Source of the DNA: Polyangia bacterium | Lineage (GTDB): Bacteria; Myxococcota_A; Polyangia; Nannocystales; Nannocystaceae | Direction of reading: 5' to 3' | Assembly (NCBI GenBank): GCA_030430565.1 | Contig: JAUIKS010000017.1 | Coordinates: 124,001 to 188,000 of the forward strand | DNA: 64,000 nucleotides | Shown here: piece by piece, positions 57,240-64,000 of the stretch | Numbering within the stretch: position 1 is the first letter of the stretch | How the letters are laid out: the number at the start of each line of letters is the position of its first letter | Position numbers and translations under genes: made by a program | Notes under the pieces: model-generated | What the model was told of the DNA's origin: nothing | Seen by the model: only the letters and a program-made list of their open reading frames with translations | Databases searched by the model: none

Positions 57240-57991
57240 GCCGTGTGGGGCTCGCCGAGCAGGCGCTCCCAGAGCGTCGGCGCGTGCCACTCGCGCGCGA
57301 GCGCTTCGGCTGGCGCGCGCGTCGACTCATCCGCGACGTAGGGCAGCACGCCGAGGCACGGCAGCCCGCGGGCGCGCTCGATGATCCGCGGGTTGTCGGC
57401 GCGCGACGGATCGTCGGTGACGCCCGGATCGCGGGTCTGCGAGAGCAGGAAGCCGGGCGGCTCGTGGCCGGCGGCTCGCAGCGCGTCGATGGTCAGCAGC
57501 GTGTGGTTGATCGTCCCGAGCCCGAGGCGACCGACGATGACCGGCGTGGCCGCGAACGCGGTGAGCCACTCGGGTAGCCAGGTGCCGCCGGGCATCGGCA
57601 CGTGCAGCCCCCCGGCGCCCTCGATCAGCGTCACGTCGGGTCGGTGGCGCAGCTCCGCGTTGTGCAGGGCCGCGAGCGCGCGCTCGATGGGCGCGCGATC
57701 GGGCGCCGGGGCGCTCGCGTCGAGGAAGCGCGCGGGCTCGTCGGCGATCCCGGGCGCGAGCGGGGGCTCGTAGCGCAGCGGGCACAGCAGCGGCAGCTCG
57801 AGCTGCGAGATCTCGGCCGCGCGGAGCAGCCGCGCGGGGTCGCTCTCGGGGCCCTCGGGGCCGCTCGCGGCTGGCTTAAAGGGCAGCGCCTTGAGCCCGC
57901 CTCTGCGGGCGCTTCGCAGCAGCGCGCAGGTGACCGCCGTCTTGCCGCAGTCCGTGTCGGTGCCGACGAGGAACAGTCGTTTCGGTCGCAC
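57236..57991 (-). CDS. bioD: Dethiobiotin synthetase
   Basis: About 251 residues from a GTG. P-loop GTDTDCGKTAVT (10-21) is the BioD form; LPFKPAASGPEG follows the substrate region, TLIEGAGGLHVPM matches the EGAGG motif, and GRLGLGTINHTLLTIDALRAAG agrees with the family. The enzyme makes the ureido ring of dethiobiotin from diaminopelargonate, CO2 and ATP. No other biotin gene is adjacent. Its stop codon overlaps that of the convergent PEGA gene by four bases. Confidence 0.93.
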   Translation of the reverse strand: MRPKRLFLVGTDTDCGKTAVTCALLRSARRGGLKALPFKPAASGPEGPESDPARLLRAAEISQLELPLLCPLRYEPPLAPGIADEPARFLDASAPAPDRAPIERALAALHNAELRHRPDVTLIEGAGGLHVPMPGGTWLPEWLTAFAATPVIVGRLGLGTINHTLLTIDALRAAGHEPPGFLLSQTRDPGVTDDPSRADNPRIIERARGLPCLGVLPYVADESTRAPAEALAREWHAPTLWERLLGEPHTA

Positions 57992-58125
57992 GCGGGATGT
58001 ATGGCGCGGGGCGAGGGCGCTGTCGAGCACCTCGAAACGAGCGAACGAGCGAAGGAAGGAGCGAAGGAAGGAGCGAGGGCGACGCCGGTCGCCCGACGTC
58101 GCCCCATCACGCGTGTCGATCGTCG

Positions 58126-59355
58126 CTACAGCGAGGCGAGGAAGGCCTGCTGCAGCTCTTTCTTCTTGGCCTCGTACTCCTCGGGGGAGAACAGGCCGGC
58201 GTCCCGCGCCATCTCGAGCTTCGCGAGCTTGGCCTGCAGCTCACCCTGTCCGCCGCCGCCGCCCTGCGGGGGCGCCTGCTGCTGCTGCTGCTGCTGCTGT
58301 TGTTGTGGGTGCTGCTGCTGGTACTGCCCGGGGTGACCCTGCTGCGGGGGGTAGCCGCCCTGCTGCGGGTAACCCTGCTGCGGGGGCGGGTAGCCGGGCT
58401 GCTGCGGGTAGCCGCGGGGCGGGTAGCCCTGCTGCGGGGGATAGCCGCCCTGCTGCGGGTAGCCCTGCTGGGGCTGCATCATGCCGCCCATCATTTGCCC
58501 GAACATGTTGCCCATGCCGAGGCCCATGCCGGCCTGCATCATCGGGTTCTGGTTCCCGCCTGGCTGCTTGGCCATGTCGCGCATGGCCTGGGTGGCCTCC
58601 CACGCGAGCGTGTTGTCGACGCCGCGCGCGGCCTGAGCGGCTGCCGCGTCGATCGCCTTCTCGATCTCGGGCGGCATGCTGATGTTCTCGATGTTGAAGA
58701 TCGTCAGCTCGAGGCCGTACTTCTTGAACTCCTCCTTGAGCTCGGACTTCACCGCGTCGGCGAGCGTGTCGTAGTGGGCCGCCATGTCCATGACGCCCAC
58801 GCCGCTCTTGCCGGCCGCGATCGTGAACTTGCTGACCAGCCGCTTCTTGACGTAGCCGGCGATGTCGTCGGTCTCGGTGATGCTCTGGGTCCCGACGATC
58901 TCCTTGAAGAAGGTGCCGGGGTCGATGATGCGGAAGTTGTAGCTGCCGAACGCGCGGATGCGGATCTTGCCGGGGCGGTTGCCGACCCGGAAGTCGGGGT
59001 CGCGGATCAGCACGGGGTTCGAGGTCCCCCACTTCTGATCGATGTACTGCTTGAGGTTGACGAAGTAGACGTCGACCTTGAAGGGGCTCTCGAAGCCGTA
59101 CTTCCAGCCCTTGAGCGTGGAGAGGACCGGCACGTTCTGGGTCGACAGCGTGTGCGTGCCGGGCCCGAAGATGTCGGCGAGCTGACCCTCGTTGACCAGG
59201 ATCGCGGCTTGGTTCTCGCGGCAGATCAGCTTGGCGCCGTTCTTGATCTCGTTGTCGTCATCGGGGTACTTCCACACCAGCGTGTAGTTGGTGTCGTCCT
59301 GCCACTCGATGATGTCGATGAGCTGCTTCTTGATGAAGTTCCTGATGAAGCCCAT
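58126..59355 (-). CDS. SPFH-domain protein with Gln/Pro-rich region and SHOCT tail (YdjI-like)
   Basis: About 409 residues. The N-terminus GFIRNFIKKQLIDIIEWQD is the family's usual opening. Residues about 25-250 form the SPFH/virion-core-like domain (LICRENQAAILVNEGQLADIFGPGTHTLS, RIRAFGSYNFRIIDPGTFFKEIVG, LELTIFNIENISMPPEI). A Met/Gly-rich stretch then leads to YPQQGGYPP repeats and a run of Gln, and the end LAKLEMARDAGLFSPEEYEAKK is a SHOCT domain. Such proteins form membrane-microdomain or scaffold assemblies. The TerB-like gene lies 53 bases upstream on the same strand. Confidence 0.9.
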   Translation of the reverse strand: MGFIRNFIKKQLIDIIEWQDDTNYTLVWKYPDDDNEIKNGAKLICRENQAAILVNEGQLADIFGPGTHTLSTQNVPVLSTLKGWKYGFESPFKVDVYFVNLKQYIDQKWGTSNPVLIRDPDFRVGNRPGKIRIRAFGSYNFRIIDPGTFFKEIVGTQSITETDDIAGYVKKRLVSKFTIAAGKSGVGVMDMAAHYDTLADAVKSELKEEFKKYGLELTIFNIENISMPPEIEKAIDAAAAQAARGVDNTLAWEATQAMRDMAKQPGGNQNPMMQAGMGLGMGNMFGQMMGGMMQPQQGYPQQGGYPPQQGYPPRGYPQQPGYPPPQQGYPQQGGYPPQQGHPGQYQQQHPQQQQQQQQQQAPPQGGGGGQGELQAKLAKLEMARDAGLFSPEEYEAKKKELQQAFLASL

Positions 59356-59408
59356 GGTCTCTACTGCTCCCGTCTCGCGCGCCCGTTTAACCGATTCGCT
59401 GATTAGCC

Positions 59409-59795
59409 TTAGCCGGTGATGCTCATCTGGCTGGCCTCTAGCTCCAGCCGGCAGAAGTCCGCGATGCTGAGGCCGAGGGTCTCGGCGAGGTTGCCCAGCG
59501 CGTCGATCTCGGCCTCGCTCCACACGCCGTCGGCCTTGACCAGCGCGATCGCGGTGCGCACGAAGATGTGGCGCATCGCCCGGGTCTCGAGCACCTCGGC
59601 GGCCTCGCGCGGGTCGAAGCCGGAGCGCTCCAGATCCGTGATCGTCATGTCCGCGTTGGTCTCGTCGAGGAACTCCTCGATCAGGCTGACCTCGCTCTGA
59701 TCGATCCCGTCGACGCTCGCCAAGTGGTAGAGCCCACGCGCGAAGATGTCGACAACCTCGGGTTTAAGGCCGATTCCGCTCTCTTGCTGTGTCAT
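59409..59795 (-). CDS. TerB-like protein
   Basis: About 128 residues, all helical. The pattern VDIFARGLYHLASVDGIDQSEVSLIEEFL, with its acidic turn, and the second VRTAIALVKADGVWSEAEIDAL, match the TerB/tellurite-resistance fold, in which paired acidic turns may bind metal. TerB-like modules occur with SPFH proteins in envelope stress systems. A same-strand SPFH-SHOCT gene follows. ATG 59795 gives a conserved-looking N-terminus; a longer upstream reading is Arg-rich. Confidence 0.78.
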   Translation of the reverse strand: MTQQESGIGLKPEVVDIFARGLYHLASVDGIDQSEVSLIEEFLDETNADMTITDLERSGFDPREAAEVLETRAMRHIFVRTAIALVKADGVWSEAEIDALGNLAETLGLSIADFCRLELEASQMSITG

Positions 59796-59837
59796 CGCGG
59801 GGCTAGGGTAAGGGCTCGCGACCAGCCGCGCCACCCG

Positions 59838-59875
59838 CAAAAAAACCGACGCCCGCGGCCGGGGCCGCGGGCGTC
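59838..59875 (-). terminator. Intrinsic terminator of the small lipoprotein gene
   Basis: On the minus strand a 13-bp perfect GC stem (GACGCCCGCGGCC with its complement, 59848-59875) with a 2-base minimal loop is followed by a T7 run (59839-59845). It begins about 34 bases after the stop of the minus-strand lipoprotein gene. This is the clearest Rho-independent terminator in the window. Confidence 0.88.
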
Positions 59876-59908
59876 GCACGACTCGGACGCCACCAAGCAA
59901 ACAAGCGT

Positions 59909-60430
59909 CTAGAGAACCTGAAATTCGCGCGTGAACAGCAGCTTTCGCTCGCCGCTGGAACTTGCACTTTCGAACACCTCGACCGTCCACGCGCCCGTCT
60001 CCTCGGGCGTGATCGAGCGGGACGAGACCCGCGTCAACGCGCGGCTCGGCGCCAAGACTCCGGCCAGCTCGTCGCGCGCTTCACCGTGTGTCCACACGAA
60101 GGTGACAGGGCGCGTCGAGGTCAGGCCGTCGGCGCGGAGATGGAGATGAATCGCGCCGACATCGGGGGAGAAGATGTCGGCGTCCTCGAGCGCGCCGGAG
60201 TCCTGCGCCGCGAGCACGGCGGTCACGTTCACCGCCTGCCGCGCGGCCGCCGGCTGCTGGGCCGAGAGCGCGGACTGCTCCATGTGGAGCGTGTTTAACT
60301 GCCCGTCCGGGGCGAGGTGCGCCGGCTGAAGGGGCGCGTCCACGCACGCGGCCAAGAGGACGGAGAGGGTAGCGGCACAGAGGGAAAGGGCGCGCACTGC
60401 AGAAAACTTGACAAGCGAATTGCGTGCCAC
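59909..60430 (-). CDS. Small lipoprotein
   Basis: About 173 residues. The signal peptide ends in VLLAAC. The N-terminal 60 residues are Gln/Ala/Ser-rich. The C-terminal 110 residues form a beta sandwich-like pattern (VGAIHLHLRADGLTSTRPVTFVW, VSSRSITPEETGAWTVEVFES, ERKLLFTREFQVL) that resembles DUF2914-type modules: a backbone ITPEETGAWTVEV matching the P-x-x-x-G-x-W-x-V-E-V core. No catalytic residues. It is divergent from the S41 protease gene, and ends at a strong terminator. Confidence 0.68.
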   Translation of the reverse strand: MARNSLVKFSAVRALSLCAATLSVLLAACVDAPLQPAHLAPDGQLNTLHMEQSALSAQQPAAARQAVNVTAVLAAQDSGALEDADIFSPDVGAIHLHLRADGLTSTRPVTFVWTHGEARDELAGVLAPSRALTRVSSRSITPEETGAWTVEVFESASSSGERKLLFTREFQVL

Positions 60431-60501
60431 AATGCAAACTCGCTAAATTGAACAAGTTGTGCGGGGGCTCGAGACACCAAAGATACAAAGAAGCTCAAAC
60501 A

Positions 60502-60529
60502 CGCGACAAAAAATAGATTTCATGTCGCG
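60502..60529. promoter_or_regulatory. Inverted repeat upstream of the S41 protease gene
   Basis: CGCGACA (60502-60508) and TGTCGCG (60523-60529) form a perfect 7-bp inverted repeat around an AT-rich 14-base centre (AAAAATAGATTTCA). It lies in the 185-bp gap between two divergent genes, so it may be an operator or leader hairpin. Confidence 0.4.
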
Positions 60530-60615
60530 TGGCGAGGCCCAAAGGCCCCGTCTATGCTTGCCAACATCGCCGTCTCGCCCGCCGATGACCGCGGCCGAGG
60601 CCCTGGAATCCTGGT

Positions 60616-63600
60616 GTGAAGAATCGCCGCTTCGAATCCGCGTTCTCCGCCGTCACCGCGTTGGGCCTGGTTCTTGGGCTGTCGCTGACCGCGCTCCCGG
60701 CCTGTTCCTCCTGCTCCAATCAGCGAGACGAGCAGACCAGCGGTGATGATTCCAAGCAGAGCCCCGAAAATACAGCGCCGCTGCGCGGGCTGGTGACGCC
60801 GGCCGAGGAGGCGGCGCTCGACGAGGCGCTGTCTTTGGGCGAGCGGCCGTTCCCGCTGTTGATCTGGGCGGCCTATCGCGTCGAGCGTGAGTACTTCGCG
60901 GACGAGCGCTTCGGCGCGCGTACGCAGCTGCTCTCGGCGCTGACCAACCTCGGGCTGCACAGGCCGGAGTTCTTCGCCAAGGAGCTGCCGGGTGATCGCG
61001 TCGAGGTCACGGTCGGGGCGCAGACGCGCGAATTCCCGCTGACCGAGCTGGACGGCGTGCAGTCGGCGGCCCAGCGGCTCGAGGAGATCTTGGTGTTCAC
61101 GCGCGAGAGCCTGGGCTCGGAGCTGAGCGAAGAGGACACCCGCGAGCTCGAGTACGCGGCGATCAACGGCCTGCTCGCGCCTCTGGACCCCCACACGATC
61201 CTGCTCGATCCGAAGGAGCACAGCGATCTCGGGGTCAAGACGCGCGGGCAATTCGGCGGCGTCGGTCTCGAGATCGCGCCCGACGAGCGGCGGATCCGGG
61301 TCGTGAACGTGCTGCCCGGCGGCCCGGCCGACAAGACGGGGCTCAAGTCCGGAGATCTGATCCTCGAGATCGACGAGCAGAGCACCGTCAACATGAAGGC
61401 GGTCGACGCCCAGCAGCTGCTGCGCGGCCCTGTCGACACGAAGGTCAAGGTCAAGCTCCAGCGCGGCGACACGATCCTGACGCTGACGATCACGCGCGCG
61501 ATCATCAAGGTCGAGAGCGTGACCGGGGAGCTGCTGCCGGACGACATCGGCTACCTCAAGATCACGACCTTTCAGCAGAACACGGGCGAGCAGGCCCGCG
61601 TCGCGATCGCGAAGATGCTCGAGCGGCTCGCCGAGGCCGACGAGAAAGGCGCGGGCGAGCTGCGCGGCCTCGTGATCGATATGCGCGGCAACACCGGCGG
61701 GCTGTTGGCCCAGGCGATCGAGGTGCTCGACCACGTGGTCAGCGAGGGCGAGCTCGTGATCGTGCGCTCGGCCTCGGGTCGCGAGTCTGAGTCCGCGCGT
61801 AAGCAGGTCCTGGTCCCGCCCGAGGTCTCGGTCGTGGCGCTGATCGACGAGCGCTCGGCGAGCGCGGCGGAGATCGTGGCGGGCTCGCTCAAGCACACCG
61901 GCCGCGGGCTGGTGGTGGGGCGCTCGAGCTTCGGCAAGGGGACGGTGCAGCTGCTCGTGCCGCGCAAGCTCTACGGGCAGGAGCAGGCGCTCAAGCTGAC
62001 GGTCGCGGAGTACTTCGTGGCGGGCGAGCAGCCGGTGCAGACCACCGGCGTCGCGCCGGACCTGCCGCTGCTCCCGGTGCAGATGACCCCGCTCGCGGGG
62101 ATCGTGAACTTCTACGATCTCGAGCGCTTCGAGCGGCAGCGCGAGCGGGCCCAGGTCACGCACCTGCCCTCGGCGAAGCACGAGCGCGAGTACGATAAGC
62201 ACGCGGCGACCCGCGGCGACCGCTACCTCCGCTACTTCCTCGACCCCAACGGCGGCTCGGCCCGGCGCGCGCGCGGGGACGCGATCGTCGAGGGCGAGCG
62301 CCTGGGGCTGCTCGAGGATCCAGAGATCCGCATCGCGCACGCGGTCGCGGACGCGGTCTCGGGGATCACGGATCCGCAGCGGCGCGAGGGCACCCTGAAG
62401 GCGCTGCGCGAGCGGCTTGTGCTCGAGGAGGACGCCGCGATCGCCAAGGGGCTCGCGGCCGCCGAGATCGACTGGCGCGGGAAGCCGGGCGAGCACGGCG
62501 CGCCCGAGCTGGCCTTGAAGGCCCGCGTCGTCAGCGAGGGGCCGACGCGCGCCGGCTCGCCCTTCGTCCTGCGCATGGAGATCCAAAACCGCGGCGACAC
62601 GCCGGCCGAGCGCGTGCACGTGAGCACGCGCTGCCTGCAGGACGAGCTCGACGGCATCGAGCTGATGCTCGGGCGGCTCGAGCCAGGTCAGTCGATCACC
62701 CGCGAGCTGCGGCTGCAGGTGATGTCGTGGCACTCGAGCTTCACCGACACCTTGACGGTCGAGGCCCACGGCGGCGAGCCGGACGATGAGCCCGACGCGA
62801 GCGCGACGGTGAGGTTCGAGATCGAGGGCCTCCCGCGCCCGCACCTGTCCTTTGATTACTGGATCGTCGACGACCCCGAGCTGGCCAAGAAGGCGCCCTC
62901 GCGGCCGCCGCAGCGCGTGCTCCCGGGTGAGCAGCCGTTCGCGGTGGCGGGCAACGGCGACGGCGCGCTGCAGCCGGGCGAGCGGGTGCTGCTCGCGCTG
63001 CGCGTGCGCAACGACGGCCCGGGCGAGGTCGGGGACGCGCGCGCGCTGCTCCGCAACCACTCCGGCGCCCAGGCGCTGCTCGAGGAGGGCTTCGTCGCGC
63101 TCGGTCCGCTCGCGGCGGGCGAGGAGGTCCGCGGCGCGTTCGGGATCTCGGTCAGCAAGAAGGCGCAGGTCGATCGCAACGTCGAGCTCGAGCTGACGGT
63201 CGCGGACGTGCGCGCGCGCGAGAGCGTGCGTCACGAGTTCGATCTGCGGGTCGTCGGCGCCCGCCCGCCCCACGCGAGCGCGCGCCCGCAGGTGTACAAG
63301 GGCACGGAGACGGGCGCGCGAGCGGTGCGCCTCTACAACGCCGCCGACAGCAGCGCGCCGGTGGTGATGGAGCTGGGGGCCGACGTCGGCCTGAAGATCA
63401 CGGGTGAGGCCGGCAAGTGGTTGGCGCTCGAGGTCGACGACGGGCGGCGCGCGTGGACGCCGAAGGATCTCGTGCAGGCGCAGGAGAAGGCGGAGGCGAA
63501 GCCGAAGCCGAACCTGCCGAAGCGCGAGCGCTTGATGGTCGCGCCGCCGGTGATCGAGGGGGTCACGGTCCCGCGCGTGGTGACGGGCCCCGAGGTCGAG

Positions 63601-63849
63601 GTCCGCGGCGTCGCCCGCCACCCGACGCGGGTCCACGACGTGGTGCTGTCGACCCGGCCGTCCGGGCCGGCGCAGATCGAGCGCAAGGTGTTTTACCGGG
63701 CCAACCCCGAGCGCGAGGGACCCGGGGCCCAGGCGCTCGAGTTCTCAACGACGCTCTCGGTCGAGCCCGGCAGCCACGTGATCTACGTGACGGCGCGGGA
63801 CGGCGATGATGTCGAGCTCACCCGCGAGCTCCGGGTGTTTCGCGAGTGA
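60616..63849 (+). CDS. S41-family C-terminal processing peptidase with PDZ domain and long C-terminal extension
   Basis: About 1077 residues from a GTG. A signal peptide ends at LTALPAC, so the protein is probably a lipoprotein. After a helical region comes a PDZ domain (GVGLEIAPDERRIRVVNVLPGG, SGDLILEIDEQS; about 210-290), then the protease core: DIGYLKITTFQQNT, VIDMRGNTGGLLAQAIEVLD, the Ser in DERSASAAEIVAG (about 416) and the Lys in GRSSFGKGTVQ (about 441), the usual Ser-Lys dyad. The last 500 residues are not protease: several Ig-like or CARDB-like beta domains (LRMEIQNRGDTPAERVHVS, LALRVRNDGPGEVGDA) and an SH3-like segment (RLYNAADSSAPVVMELGADV). It may process or degrade exported proteins. 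Divergent from the small lipoprotein. Confidence 0.92.
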   Translation: MKNRRFESAFSAVTALGLVLGLSLTALPACSSCSNQRDEQTSGDDSKQSPENTAPLRGLVTPAEEAALDEALSLGERPFPLLIWAAYRVEREYFADERFGARTQLLSALTNLGLHRPEFFAKELPGDRVEVTVGAQTREFPLTELDGVQSAAQRLEEILVFTRESLGSELSEEDTRELEYAAINGLLAPLDPHTILLDPKEHSDLGVKTRGQFGGVGLEIAPDERRIRVVNVLPGGPADKTGLKSGDLILEIDEQSTVNMKAVDAQQLLRGPVDTKVKVKLQRGDTILTLTITRAIIKVESVTGELLPDDIGYLKITTFQQNTGEQARVAIAKMLERLAEADEKGAGELRGLVIDMRGNTGGLLAQAIEVLDHVVSEGELVIVRSASGRESESARKQVLVPPEVSVVALIDERSASAAEIVAGSLKHTGRGLVVGRSSFGKGTVQLLVPRKLYGQEQALKLTVAEYFVAGEQPVQTTGVAPDLPLLPVQMTPLAGIVNFYDLERFERQRERAQVTHLPSAKHEREYDKHAATRGDRYLRYFLDPNGGSARRARGDAIVEGERLGLLEDPEIRIAHAVADAVSGITDPQRREGTLKALRERLVLEEDAAIAKGLAAAEIDWRGKPGEHGAPELALKARVVSEGPTRAGSPFVLRMEIQNRGDTPAERVHVSTRCLQDELDGIELMLGRLEPGQSITRELRLQVMSWHSSFTDTLTVEAHGGEPDDEPDASATVRFEIEGLPRPHLSFDYWIVDDPELAKKAPSRPPQRVLPGEQPFAVAGNGDGALQPGERVLLALRVRNDGPGEVGDARALLRNHSGAQALLEEGFVALGPLAAGEEVRGAFGISVSKKAQVDRNVELELTVADVRARESVRHEFDLRVVGARPPHASARPQVYKGTETGARAVRLYNAADSSAPVVMELGADVGLKITGEAGKWLALEVDDGRRAWTPKDLVQAQEKAEAKPKPNLPKRERLMVAPPVIEGVTVPRVVTGPEVEVRGVARHPTRVHDVVLSTRPSGPAQIERKVFYRANPEREGPGAQALEFSTTLSVEPGSHVIYVTARDGDDVELTRELRVFRE

Positions 63850-63881
63850 CGCTCCAGCGCGGGCGAGTTCGCCCTGGAGCG
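63850..63881 (+). terminator. Hairpin terminator after the S41 protease gene
   Basis: CGCTCCA pairs with TGGAGCG and GGGCGA with TCGCCC, giving an interrupted stem immediately after the stop codon. No T-run follows. The final 120 bases of the window show no supported feature. Confidence 0.55.
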
Positions 63882-64000
63882 ACGCGCGCGCCCGGGACTT
63901 ACACGCTCACGCGGCGCCCTTGTTCCCCGCCTGAGACCGGTTTTCCTCGAAAAATTCGCTGTTTCCGCCGGAGTCGAATCGCGGGAACATTTCGTCGCGC

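Noticed and set aside
60520..63636. Minus-strand 1038-residue open frame opposite the S41 protease
   Set aside because: Antisense to an intact protease; composition typical of high-GC shadow frames.
63882..64000. tRNA or start of a gene at the end of the window
   Set aside because: A GAGTCGAATC stretch resembles a T-arm, but no acceptor or anticodon arm can be paired; no start codon with coding bias is seen.

Overview
The window looks like a chromosomal segment of a high-GC myxobacterium, most likely of the Nannocystis/Plesiocystis/Enhygromyxa group (inference). Reasons: strong G/C bias at third codon positions; many lipoproteins in which a lipobox is followed by a long Ser/Thr/Gly-rich linker and then a beta-rich or Cys-rich domain; DUF4215-type Cys repeats; a MopE-like Cys/Asp motif; Hanks-type Ser/Thr kinases, one with a TPR tail; and PEGA and S41 proteins. 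I see no rRNA, tRNA, CRISPR array, transposase, integrase or phage gene.

Layout. 1-2.2 kb: the end of an OmpR-type response regulator, an endonuclease/exonuclease/phosphatase-fold hydrolase and a propeller-like protein. 2.3-16.7 kb: an export-rich region with a fibrinogen-domain lipoprotein, a LanC-like lipoprotein lying between two copies of a perfect 91-bp direct repeat, an FG-GAP/VCBS lipoprotein, a Lys-rich secreted protein, an M57-like metalloprotease, a dienelactone hydrolase, an alpha/beta-hydrolase lipoprotein and three more linker lipoproteins. 16.7-20.5 kb (minus strand): a probable catabolic operon of adenosine deaminase, RidA, enoyl-CoA hydratase and acyl-CoA dehydrogenase. 21-25 kb: a Gly-Asp-repeat lipoprotein, an expansin-like protein and two convergent paralogues of unknown function. 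25.4-33.8 kb: a TPR kinase, hypoxanthine phosphoribosyltransferase, and an M49-like peptidase lipoprotein translationally coupled to a Ski2-like helicase.

33.8-41 kb: a truncated haemoglobin overlapping a class III adenylate cyclase, a conserved hypothetical protein and three membrane transporters (MATE/MOP-like, DASS, AmpG-like). 41.2-45.8 kb: a MarR regulator with a clear promoter/operator, then two paralogous Pro-rich exported proteins overlapping by ATGA and followed by a membrane-tethered kinase. 46-50 kb: an M56/BlaR1-like sensor protease, a BlaI-like repressor with a double dyad operator, an S66 LD-carboxypeptidase and a PilZ-like protein. 50-55 kb: secA, ruvX and mltG. 55-64 kb: an exported lipoprotein, a PEGA protein, bioD, an SPFH-SHOCT protein with a TerB-like partner, a small lipoprotein with a good intrinsic terminator, and a large S41 C-terminal processing protease.

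The most unusual elements are the haemoglobin-cyclase coupled pair, the LanC-like module with its 91-bp flanking repeats, the expansin with a duplicated C-terminal domain, and the BlaI/M56 regulatory pair beside a peptidoglycan carboxypeptidase. All assignments rest on motif recognition by eye; no database search was run, and start codons are often ambiguous at this GC content.
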